This document shows positions 41,581 to 48,752 of a DNA stretch of 48,752 nucleotides, in pieces. The stretch's first letter is position 1; every line of letters starts with the position of its first letter. A program made the translations under genes and the position numbers. Source of the DNA: Ascidiaceihabitans sp. (GTDB lineage: Bacteria > Pseudomonadota > Alphaproteobacteria > Rhodobacterales > Rhodobacteraceae); assembly GCA_028825475.1 (NCBI GenBank), contig JAPKAB010000019.1:1-48752 (forward strand), read 5' to 3'. The notes below the pieces were generated by a model. The model was given only the letters and a program-made list of their open reading frames with translations. It was not told where the DNA came from and made no database searches.

Positions 41581-42243
41581 GTGATAAGTCAGAGTGATCC
41601 AGACTATCTAGAAACAAAAGAAATCGTGCTTGGGCAGCAATCCGTGCATCCTAGGCATCAGCGTCTAATTGATTGGATTGAGCTTACATATCAACGCAGG
41701 CCCATAAACATATATGTGGATCGGATTGGCCCGTATCGCAAAACAAGGCTGAGTGTGATTTTCCGTAAAGAAGCAGAGGTTGGGGCATTCAAAGATGGTT
41801 CAGGCTTCAATTTCAACAATTCCATTCAGGCATCGATAGCAGCGGAATACGAGCGCCTTGAACCTTGGTATGCTAAATTTTCCTTACGTCAGAAAATAGA
41901 TGCATTGGTAATATTTACAAGTTTTGAGCAAGTCGCTCGCTGTGATGTTTTTGATCAGATGAAAGAGGATGCGCTACTTGGCGTGGTGTCGAAGATATTC
42001 CCCAACATTTGGTGTGTGAAGAAAATGTTGAGTTACCCAATCATTTTCTTTGAAACGGATCGCGATATCAAAGGGCTAGATAGCGGAAAAAAGGCTGAGG
42101 TCAGAGATGCAGTTCGTAGTCTGATTGCGGACTTGGATTTTTGCGGTTGTTTTGCTGACGATGTATTTATCGGTTTTGATAGTAAAGAAAACTTTGAAAA
42201 GTCGTACCAAAGTAACTGGTTCTATTACAGCCGCGATCACTAG
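41581..42243 (+). CDS. Orphan protein of unknown function between inverted repeats
   Basis: The 220-residue product starts at a GTG with GGAAG seven bases upstream. It is a soluble, mixed alpha/beta-looking protein with no signal peptide or membrane segment. Four cysteines are scattered (CDVF, IWCVKK, DFCGC). I recognise no family. Its base composition is visibly poorer in G+C than its neighbours (first 60 nt: 25 G+C), and it is bracketed by inverted copies of a GC-rich hairpin. This suggests a recently acquired gene. Confidence 0.65.
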   Translation: MISQSDPDYLETKEIVLGQQSVHPRHQRLIDWIELTYQRRPINIYVDRIGPYRKTRLSVIFRKEAEVGAFKDGSGFNFNNSIQASIAAEYERLEPWYAKFSLRQKIDALVIFTSFEQVARCDVFDQMKEDALLGVVSKIFPNIWCVKKMLSYPIIFFETDRDIKGLDSGKKAEVRDAVRSLIADLDFCGCFADDVFIGFDSKENFEKSYQSNWFYYSRDH

Positions 42244-42291
42244 TATCGCTTTTAGGGAAGTGGTTTTGCAAATTCGCAAAGTGAAAAAGAG

Positions 42292-42316
42292 TAAGGCGGG
42301 GTGAACCCCGCCCTAC
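42292..42316. repeat. GC-rich hairpin repeat, right copy
   Basis: TAAGGCGGGG-TGAA-CCCCGCCCTAC is the inverted counterpart of 41425-41450. On the minus strand it is just after the NfeD gene stop (42320) and may serve as its terminator; on the plus strand it follows the orphan gene. Confidence 0.75.
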
Positions 42317-42319
42317 GTT

Positions 42320-42595
42320 TTAATCATTAATGTCGTGTGTCACGCGCCGTGCGCCTGAGCTTTGGCTTTTGAACACTTGCTTCAACACGATCCACGCCAA
42401 CAGCGAGAGCCCTGTAAACAGGGCCAATGCGGCGGGGGCCATCATGGCTGTGGGGAAGAGTGCCACCACACCCGCCATGATCAGCGCCCCGATGGCAAAT
42501 CCGATAAAGATGAAGCCGGGGGCGAGGACCTCTAGCACCGCCAGCGCGATTGCAGCGGAGAGCCAGACCCACCAGATGCTTACCATTGTATCCAT
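42320..42595 (-). CDS. NfeD-family membrane protein
   Basis: The 91-residue protein has three hydrophobic segments (near residues 6-25, 28-48 and 51-70) and a short basic tail. It fits short NfeD proteins, which partner SPFH/stomatin proteins; the C-terminal OB-fold of longer NfeD is absent. Its start overlaps the stop of the SPFH gene by one base (TAATG). Confidence 0.85.
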   Translation of the reverse strand: MDTMVSIWWVWLSAAIALAVLEVLAPGFIFIGFAIGALIMAGVVALFPTAMMAPAALALFTGLSLLAWIVLKQVFKSQSSGARRVTHDIND

Positions 42596-43488
42596 TATAG
42601 GCGTCCTTTCAGCAGTTTAAACGCATCGCCAAAGGCATCCATTGCCGATGCAGGCACAATGACGGTTTGTGATCCGTTGCTGGTGCCAAGGGCAGTTAGC
42701 GCCTCGACTTGCTTCAAAGCCACTTGGTATTGTGCGGCTTCAATCCCGTGTTCTGTGATGGCCGTGGCAACTGCTGCGGTTGCGTAGGCTTCGGCGTCTG
42801 CCAGCACTTTACGCGCTTTGGCGGATTGCTCTGATGCATATAGTTCAGCGTCGGCGCCTAGTTCTACGGCGCGTTTGGACCCTTCGGCCTCTGTCACCTG
42901 TGCACGACGTGCGCGTTCAGCGTTCAGCTGTTGCATCATCGCGGCGCGGGTGGCGGCGTCTAGGTTTACGTCTAGAATTTCGGCGCGTGTCACTTCGATG
43001 CCCCAATCGTCGACTGCACCCTCAACCAGTTTCTTGACTGTGGTGATGAGGGCTGTGCGGTTTGCCTGTACCTCATCAAGGTCCATTTTGCCGATTTCGG
43101 CACGCACGATCCCTGCAACCGTTGTGGAAATCGCGCTGTCGACGTCGCGGATACGGTAAACTGTCTTTTCCGGTTCAGTGATGCGGTAAAAGACAGATGT
43201 GTCGATCTGAACCAGTACGTTATCGCGGGTAATCGCGTCTTGGGACGCGGTTGGCAACTGGCGCTCTAGAATCGAGATTTTGTGGGCAACGCGATCAAGG
43301 AATGGGATGATCATATTGATCCCTGGGCCAAGCACCGAGTGGAGGCGTCCAAAGCGTTCGATGACGTGTTGTTCGGATTGGGATACGATGCGAACGGCTT
43401 TGAGGACCAGCACAACGAAGAGGACGGCGAGCAAGAGATAGACGATGTTACCTTGGATGGCGTTCAGGATCAGTTCTTCGATTGGCAT
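42595..43488 (-). CDS. SPFH/stomatin-like protein (QmcA type)
   Basis: The 297-residue protein has an N-terminal membrane segment (residues ~14-33), then the SPFH domain ([40 protein letters not shown]) and a helical coiled-coil tail rich in Ala and Glu. Such proteins form large membrane-bound oligomeric rings linked to proteolysis and microdomain order. AAAGGA precedes the ATG. It is coupled to NfeD downstream and divergent from tgt, with about 120 nt between starts. Confidence 0.9.
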   Translation of the reverse strand: MPIEELILNAIQGNIVYLLLAVLFVVLVLKAVRIVSQSEQHVIERFGRLHSVLGPGINMIIPFLDRVAHKISILERQLPTASQDAITRDNVLVQIDTSVFYRITEPEKTVYRIRDVDSAISTTVAGIVRAEIGKMDLDEVQANRTALITTVKKLVEGAVDDWGIEVTRAEILDVNLDAATRAAMMQQLNAERARRAQVTEAEGSKRAVELGADAELYASEQSAKARKVLADAEAYATAAVATAITEHGIEAAQYQVALKQVEALTALGTSNGSQTVIVPASAMDAFGDAFKLLKGRL

Positions 43489-43608
43489 AATGCGCGTCCT
43501 TTGAGTATTGTTTTATTATTATACCTTGAAACATGGGGGTTCATCACGCGGATTGCAAGTTTGCGTGAACCGGTTTATCGCCCTTTCAACACCCTGAGAG
43601 GCCCCAGC

Positions 43609-44736
43609 ATGACCAAAGTTACATTCGATTTACACGCCACCGATGGCAAGGCCCGTACGGGTCAAATCAACACGCCGCGCGGTGAAATTCGTACGCCTGC
43701 GTTTATGCCAGTGGGCACGGCTGCGACCGTTAAAGCGATGATGCCTGAAAGCGTGCGTTCAACGGGTGCTGATATCTTGCTGGGCAACACCTATCACTTG
43801 ATGCTGCGCCCGACGGCTGAACGGATTGAGCGCCTTGGTGGTTTGCACAAGTTCATGAATTGGGAACGCCCGATTTTGACGGACAGTGGTGGATTTCAGG
43901 TGATGAGTTTGGCAGGATTGCGCAAACTGACCGAGCAGGGCGTGACGTTTAAATCTCACATCGATGGGTCCAGCCACGAGATCACGCCAGAGCGGTCTAT
44001 GGAAATTCAGCGCATGCTGGGATCAGATATCGTGATGTGCTTTGACGAATGTCCGGCGCTACCTGCCGATCGCAAACGTATTGCGGAAAGCATGCGCATG
44101 TCGATGCGTTGGGCTGATCGGTCCAAGGTGGCCTTTGGCGATCGTCCGGGGCACGCGCTGTTTGGTATTATGCAGGGCGGTCTGGAAATGGATTTTCGTG
44201 AGGAAAGTGCGAATGCACTGACTGACATTGGTTTTGATGGGTATGCTGTCGGTGGTTTGGCGGTGGGCGAGGGGCAGCAGGCAATGTTTGATTGTCTAGA
44301 TTATGCGCCTGATATGCTGCCAACGGACAAGCCGCGTTATTTGATGGGCGTGGGTAAACCTGACGACATCGTGGGCGCAGTCGCGCGTGGCATCGATATG
44401 ATGGATTGCGTGCTGCCTTCACGCTCTGGTCGTACGGGACAGGTGTTTACCCGTCACGGTGTTGTGAACATTAAAAATGCACGCCACGCAGATGATCCGC
44501 GCCCACTGGATGAGAACTGCAGCTGTCCTGCGTGTTCCAATTATAGTCGCGCCTATTTGAACCACGTGTTTCGCAGCAATGAAATGATTTCGGGCATGTT
44601 GCTGACATGGCATAACTTGCAATATTTTCAGGATATTATGCAGGGAATGCGGGATGCGATTGGGGCTGGTACCTTTGAAACATGGCAAAAAGATTTCCAT
44701 GACGGGCGTGCACAGGGCGACATAGAACCCCTATAA
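43609..44736 (+). CDS. tgt: tRNA-guanine transglycosylase
   Basis: I place the start at 43609 ([13 protein letters not shown]), with GAGAGG seven bases upstream; in-frame codons farther upstream overlap the divergent SPFH gene. The 375-residue enzyme inserts preQ1 at tRNA position 34 in queuosine synthesis. Zinc ligands are Cys304, Cys306, Cys309 and His335, and the substrate motifs [19 protein letters not shown] and MGVGKPDDI are present. No other queuosine gene is nearby. Confidence 0.95.
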   Translation: MTKVTFDLHATDGKARTGQINTPRGEIRTPAFMPVGTAATVKAMMPESVRSTGADILLGNTYHLMLRPTAERIERLGGLHKFMNWERPILTDSGGFQVMSLAGLRKLTEQGVTFKSHIDGSSHEITPERSMEIQRMLGSDIVMCFDECPALPADRKRIAESMRMSMRWADRSKVAFGDRPGHALFGIMQGGLEMDFREESANALTDIGFDGYAVGGLAVGEGQQAMFDCLDYAPDMLPTDKPRYLMGVGKPDDIVGAVARGIDMMDCVLPSRSGRTGQVFTRHGVVNIKNARHADDPRPLDENCSCPACSNYSRAYLNHVFRSNEMISGMLLTWHNLQYFQDIMQGMRDAIGAGTFETWQKDFHDGRAQGDIEPL

Positions 44737-44805
44737 AACCTCAGGAAAATGCCAACAAGTTTGCTGATCCCATTGCACCTCAGTGGGGATCACGTCATTG
44801 TTGCC

Positions 44806-44833
44806 CTTGAAACAGGCATATAAGACCTACACT
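44806..44833 (+). promoter_or_regulatory. Possible heat-shock (RpoH) promoter of lon
   Basis: CTTGAAA (44806-44812) is followed after 13 nt by CCTACACT, close to the CTTGAAA-N13/15-CCCCATNT pattern of sigma-32 promoters, 80 nt before the lon start. Lon is a common RpoH target. The -10 match is modest. Confidence 0.4.
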
Positions 44834-44912
44834 TAACAAAGTCGAAACAGGAGACGGCCATTGGTTGCCTAGATTAGGGACCGCGCCGCCTTGCCAGATT
44901 AAGGAATTGAGC

Positions 44913-47315
44913 ATGCAAGAGCCACTTAACGCATCCTACCCCGTATTGCCTTTGCGCGACATCGTTGTGTTCCCACACATGATTGTGCCGCTTTTTGTTG
45001 GTCGCGAAAAATCAGTACGCGCCCTTGAAGAGGTTATGGCCGACGATAAGCAAATCTTGTTGTCCAGCCAAACCGATCCCTCTGAGGATGATCCACAAAG
45101 CGATGGGATCTTTAAGGCTGGCGTTTTGGCCAATGTCTTGCAGTTGCTGAAGTTGCCAGACGGCACTGTTAAAGTGCTGGTCGAGGGCCAAGCCCGCGTG
45201 CGCATCACCGAATACCTAGACAATGACGACTTCTTTGAAGCCCGCGCTGAGTATCTGACTGAGATGCCAGGTGATGTGGCCACAACAGAGGCGCTGTTGC
45301 GTACGGTTGGCGACGAGTTTGAGCGCTATTCAAAAGTTAAAAAGAACATCCCTGAAGAGGCGTTGGCCGCCGTTGGTGAATCTGACGAGCCATCAAAGCT
45401 GGCCGATTTGGTTGCTGGTCACCTAGGGATCGAAGTTGAGCAGAAGCAAGACCTGCTTGAGACCCTCAGCATTTCTGAACGTCTTGAGAAGGTCTATGGC
45501 CTGATGCAGGGCGAGATGTCTGTTTTGCAGGTTGAGAAGAAGATCAAAACCCGCGTCAAAACACAGATGGAACGCACGCAGCGTGAGTATTATCTGAACG
45601 AACAGATGAAAGCGATTCAGCAAGAGTTGGGTGACGGCGAAGACGGCAAGAACGAGATGGACGAGCTGAACGAGAAGATCAGCGCGACCAAGCTTAGCAA
45701 AGAAGCGCGTGAAAAGGTCGACTCTGAAGTTAAGAAGCTCAAGAACATGTCGCCTATGTCTGCAGAGGCCACTGTTGTCCGCAACTATCTAGATTGGATG
45801 CTGGGCGTTCCATGGGGTGTGAAATCCCGCGTGAAGAAGGACTTGGTCCGCGCGCAGAAAATCTTGGACGATGATCACTATGGTCTGGAAAAGGTCAAAG
45901 AACGCATCGTTGAGTATTTGGCTGTGCAGCAACGCTCTGCCAAGATGAAGGGCCCGATCATGTGTTTGGTTGGCCCTCCAGGTGTTGGTAAGACATCGCT
46001 TGGTAAATCTGTGGCTAAAGCCACGGGTCGTGAGTTTATTCGCATCTCCCTTGGTGGTGTGCGCGACGAAAGCGAAATTCGTGGTCACCGTCGTACCTAT
46101 ATCGGCTCTATGCCGGGTAAGATCATTCAGGCTTTGAAAAAGGCAAAGACGAGCAACCCGCTGATCTTGCTGGATGAAATCGACAAAATGGGCCAAGATT
46201 TCCGCGGCGACCCTGCATCTGCGATGTTGGAAGTGTTGGATCCGGAACAGAACTCTACCTTTGTGGATCACTATCTAGAGGTCGAATATGACCTGTCCGA
46301 TGTGATGTTCCTAACCACATCCAACAGCTACAACATGCCTGGCCCGTTGCTGGACCGCATGGAGATCATTCCGTTGTCAGGTTACACTGAGGACGAAAAG
46401 CACGAGATCGCCAAGCAGCACTTGTTGCCAAAGCAGATCAAGAACCACGGCCTGAAAAAAGGTGAGTATGAGCTGACTGATGACGGATTGACCGACATCA
46501 TCCGCTATTACACACGTGAAGCTGGCGTTCGTAACCTTGAGCGTGAGATTGGCAAAACGGCACGTAAGTCGTTGACCAAGATCATCAAAAAGGAAGAAAC
46601 CAGTGTCGTTGTTTCTGCTGAGAACATGAACGATTTCTTGGGTGTTAAAAAGTACCGCTATGGTTTGGCTGAACAGCACGACCAAGTTGGTGTTGTAACT
46701 GGTTTGGCATGGACATCCGTTGGTGGTGATCTGTTGCATATCGAGGCGTTGAAATTGCCTGGTAAAGGGCGGATGAAAACGACTGGTAAGCTGGGCGATG
46801 TGATGAAGGAATCCATCGAAGCGGCGTCATCCTATGTGCGGTCGATCAGCCCTAAAATTGGGGTTAAGCCAACTAAGTTTGATAAGCTTGATATCCACGT
46901 TCACGTGCCAGATGGCGCGACACCGAAAGATGGTCCATCTGCTGGTTTGGCGATGGTGACATCGATTGTGTCTGTGTTGACGGGTATTCCTGTACGCAAA
47001 GACATTGCTATGACAGGTGAGGTTTCGTTGCGTGGTAACGCGATGCCGATTGGTGGCTTGAAAGAGAAGTTGTTGGCGGCGCTGCGCGGTGGGATCAAAA
47101 CAGTTCTCATTCCCGAAGAGAATGAGAAAGACTTGGCCGAAATTCCAGACAACGTGAAAGAGGGATTGAAGATCATTCCTGTGACGCATGTGTCTGAAGT
47201 TTTGAAATACGCATTGGTGTCTGAACCTGAGTCCATCCACTGGGATGAGGCGGCAGAAGAGGCTGCAGCAGCTGCAGCGGCTGCTGTCACGCCACCAAGT
47301 GCGACAGCACACTAA
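44913..47315 (+). CDS. lon: ATP-dependent protease Lon
   Basis: The start at 44913 (MQEPLNASYPVLPLRD) has AAGGA about eight bases upstream and gives 800 residues, standard for LonA. The N-terminal substrate domain (LPLRDIVVFPHMI), coiled region (residues ~200-280), AAA+ module with Walker A GPPGVGKT (354-361) and Walker B LLDEIDKM, and the protease domain with catalytic Ser676 (DGPSAG) and Lys719 (GGLKEK) are all intact. Lon degrades misfolded and regulatory proteins. The tail is an Ala-rich stretch. It precedes an HU-family gene, as lon often does. Confidence 0.97.
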   Translation: MQEPLNASYPVLPLRDIVVFPHMIVPLFVGREKSVRALEEVMADDKQILLSSQTDPSEDDPQSDGIFKAGVLANVLQLLKLPDGTVKVLVEGQARVRITEYLDNDDFFEARAEYLTEMPGDVATTEALLRTVGDEFERYSKVKKNIPEEALAAVGESDEPSKLADLVAGHLGIEVEQKQDLLETLSISERLEKVYGLMQGEMSVLQVEKKIKTRVKTQMERTQREYYLNEQMKAIQQELGDGEDGKNEMDELNEKISATKLSKEAREKVDSEVKKLKNMSPMSAEATVVRNYLDWMLGVPWGVKSRVKKDLVRAQKILDDDHYGLEKVKERIVEYLAVQQRSAKMKGPIMCLVGPPGVGKTSLGKSVAKATGREFIRISLGGVRDESEIRGHRRTYIGSMPGKIIQALKKAKTSNPLILLDEIDKMGQDFRGDPASAMLEVLDPEQNSTFVDHYLEVEYDLSDVMFLTTSNSYNMPGPLLDRMEIIPLSGYTEDEKHEIAKQHLLPKQIKNHGLKKGEYELTDDGLTDIIRYYTREAGVRNLEREIGKTARKSLTKIIKKEETSVVVSAENMNDFLGVKKYRYGLAEQHDQVGVVTGLAWTSVGGDLLHIEALKLPGKGRMKTTGKLGDVMKESIEAASSYVRSISPKIGVKPTKFDKLDIHVHVPDGATPKDGPSAGLAMVTSIVSVLTGIPVRKDIAMTGEVSLRGNAMPIGGLKEKLLAALRGGIKTVLIPEENEKDLAEIPDNVKEGLKIIPVTHVSEVLKYALVSEPESIHWDEAAEEAAAAAAAAVTPPSATAH

Positions 47316-47330
47316 GTTAAAAGCGATGAC

Positions 47331-47364
47331 AAAAGGGCGGTTCATGCTATGAGCCGCCCTTTTT
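47331..47364 (+). terminator. lon terminator
   Basis: AAAAGGGCGGTTCAT pairs, with one G-T pair, with ATGAGCCGCCCTTTT around a 3-nt loop and runs into T's, 16 nt after the lon stop. Confidence 0.88.
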
Positions 47365-47505
47365 GCATCTGCTACTAAGTGTTGTTGATTGTTAACTAAA
47401 TTGTGTCAATTCTAGTCTAAGTTCAAAGGAATGGTGGATATTCCCGTATTTTGGGACTAAACTGTTTCCAATAAAGAAACAGCCATTGCGGCGGGGATGA
47501 CACTA

Positions 47506-47958
47506 ATGCCGACTAAAAAGTCAAAAACACCAGTAGTACTCGAGCAAACAACAGATCAAGAGAATGCGGTTCAAGCTGCAGTTAAGGCAGTTGTAGAAGC
47601 ACCAACTCCGGTACCAACAACAGCATCTGCATCTCCAATTGTTGTCGAAGGCCCGCAACCTGTTGTGAGCGGTCCTGTGATGCGCAAAAAAGAACTGATC
47701 GACCTAGTTGTTGAACGTTCTGGTATGAAGAAAAAAGATGCGAAACCAATTGTTGAAGCAACTTTGGCAATTCTGGGCGAAGCCTTGGCAGAAGCGCGCG
47801 AACTGAACCTACAGCCACTTGGTAAAGTCAAAGTACGTCGTGAAAAGCTAATGCCAAACGGCCGCGTTTTAGTTACAAAGATCCGCCAGTCTAATGCTGC
47901 TGAAGGCGCGGACAACGATGCTGATGATGCGTCTGACATGCCAGACGCTGCTGAATAA
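47506..47958 (+). CDS. HU/IHF-family protein with N-terminal extension
   Basis: I chose the ATG at 47506 (MPTKKSKTP), nine bases after GGGG; an ATG nine bases earlier abuts that site. The 150-residue product has about 58 disordered, Ala/Pro/Thr/Val-rich residues, then an HU-like body (MRKKELIDLVVERSGMKKKD to LGEALAEARELNLQPLGKVKV) with a short beta arm, and an acidic tail. Canonical HU has about 90 residues and a longer arm with an RNP tip. It is probably a nucleoid protein whose DNA binding differs from HU. A strong terminator follows. Confidence 0.82.
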   Translation: MPTKKSKTPVVLEQTTDQENAVQAAVKAVVEAPTPVPTTASASPIVVEGPQPVVSGPVMRKKELIDLVVERSGMKKKDAKPIVEATLAILGEALAEARELNLQPLGKVKVRREKLMPNGRVLVTKIRQSNAAEGADNDADDASDMPDAAE

Positions 47959-47980
47959 ACAATCTCGATAGAAACAATTT

Positions 47981-48020
47981 AAACCGTCCCTGTCCGCAAG
48001 CAGGGGCGGTTTTCTTTTTT
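47981..48020 (+). terminator. Terminator after the HU-like gene
   Basis: AAACCGTCCCTG pairs (one G-T) with CAGGGGCGGTTT around an 8-nt loop, followed by a long T-run. Confidence 0.88.
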
Positions 48021-48065
48021 TGGCTTACGTGTTTTTAATGAACAAGCGTAAAAAGGAATCTACAG

Positions 48066-48635
48066 ATGTATCCCGAAATTTATATATTGCGACACGGTGA
48101 AACGTTTTGGAACTCTGAAGGCCGGATGCAGGGTGGTCTGAATTCACCACTGACACCCCTTGGAACAGAACAAGCTGAACGTCAGGCCGCGATTCTTTCT
48201 AAAATAGATTTGAGTAGATTCGCTATTTTGTGCAGCCCACAGGGCAGGGCGTTCGAAACAGCGGCGATTGCTTTGGCCCGTCAGGTCAATAATATTCACA
48301 CTGATGCGCGTTTGCGCGAGATTGAAGTGGGGGATTGGACAGGTCATCTGCGTTCTGAATTCGCTGAACCAGGTGAATTTGAAGAAACGCCCGACGGCGC
48401 TTTGGAGCTGTATGAACGGGCCCCCGGCGGTGAAGGTTTCGCCGCTCTTGAAGTTAGGTGTAAGGAATTTATATCTTCTTTACAAGGGCCTAGCATATTG
48501 GTGACCCATGGCGTTACATCACGCATGTTGCGCTCTACCGTGCTGGGAATGGGCCGTGAGGGTGTCGCAAAAATGCCTGGCGGGCAGGGCGTTGTGTATC
48601 ATTTGAAAAATGGTGTGCAAAAACGTCTATCTTAG
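48066..48635 (+). CDS. Histidine phosphatase family protein
   Basis: The 189-residue protein begins YPEIYILRHGETFWN; the RHGE motif carries the phosphorylated His of the phosphoglycerate mutase/phosphatase superfamily. The second catalytic His is in LVTHGVTSRMLR, and a Glu in LREIEVGDW follows. The substrate is not determinable: sugar phosphates, alpha-ribazole phosphate or others are possible. AAGGA precedes the ATG. Confidence 0.87.
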   Translation: MYPEIYILRHGETFWNSEGRMQGGLNSPLTPLGTEQAERQAAILSKIDLSRFAILCSPQGRAFETAAIALARQVNNIHTDARLREIEVGDWTGHLRSEFAEPGEFEETPDGALELYERAPGGEGFAALEVRCKEFISSLQGPSILVTHGVTSRMLRSTVLGMGREGVAKMPGGQGVVYHLKNGVQKRLS

Positions 48636-48676
48636 GCTTGCGTCTGTCTAAACCTTTGTCTAAATACCGCCTTACC

Positions 48677-48752
<76 letters not shown>

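Overview
The window is a gene-dense stretch of an alphaproteobacterial chromosome, almost certainly from the Rhodobacterales (Roseobacter group). I base this on gene content and order: a paired gap locus next to tkt, a cysG-DUF2849-sulfite reductase-cysH-DUF934 operon, a small form II cox-type cluster, a dctBD/dctPQM TRAP system, and valine catabolism genes beside a LysR gene. I cannot name the genus. I see 51 protein genes, one tRNA gene, about a dozen intrinsic terminators, several operator-like palindromes and two kinds of dispersed repeat. I see no rRNA genes, CRISPR array, insertion sequence or prophage.

Layout. Positions 1-236 hold no gene I can support. 0.2-5.0 kb (minus) is a valine/isobutyryl-CoA degradation set: mmsA, an acyl-CoA dehydrogenase, and one 642-residue protein that joins 3-hydroxyisobutyryl-CoA hydrolase to 3-hydroxyisobutyrate dehydrogenase. 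A LysR gene diverges from it. 6.1-7.1 kb: a CBS-domain protein and coaD. 7.2-13.6 kb (minus) is central carbon metabolism: tkt and two GAPDH paralogues that differ at the cofactor-specificity residue, with a 47-residue membrane protein between them. Four small lineage-specific genes lie between tkt and the GAPDH pair. 13.9-15.5 kb: a coiled-coil protein and zapA, then a monothiol glutaredoxin and a BolA-family protein. 15.6-21.6 kb: xdhC, a molybdopterin-binding protein and coxSLM of form II type, followed by a convergent SDR gene. 22.5-24.1 kb: infC, apparently with an ATC start, and an alanine-rich rod protein.

24.2-30.3 kb: ferredoxin-NADP reductase and the assimilatory sulfate reduction operon, with a divergent Lrp/AsnC regulator. 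30.3-31.4 kb: a cytochrome P450. 31.5-37.9 kb: the dctB/dctD two-component pair, two tandem DctD-type binding sites, and dctPQM for C4-dicarboxylate uptake. 38-43.5 kb: tpiA, a 2OG-Fe(II) oxygenase-like gene, a HesB/IscA protein and SufT away from any suf operon, an OsmC-like protein, an orphan gene bracketed by inverted copies of a GC-rich hairpin, and an NfeD/SPFH pair. 43.6-48.8 kb: tgt, lon, an HU-family protein with an N-terminal extension, a histidine phosphatase and tRNA-Val(TAC).

The metabolic genes suit a marine heterotroph using amino acids and organic acids. Dicarboxylate import and valine breakdown feed the TCA cycle; the two GAPDHs, TpiA and Tkt serve gluconeogenesis and sugar phosphate interconversion; the cys operon supplies reduced sulfur; the IscA, SufT, glutaredoxin and BolA proteins serve Fe-S assembly. 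The points most worth checking are the HIBCH-HIBADH fusion with an intact ribosome binding site buried in its linker, the DctD protein without a GAFTGA loop beside promoter DNA without a visible -24/-12 element, the bracketed orphan gene at 41.6 kb, the ATC start of infC, and the 47-residue protein between the GAPDH genes.
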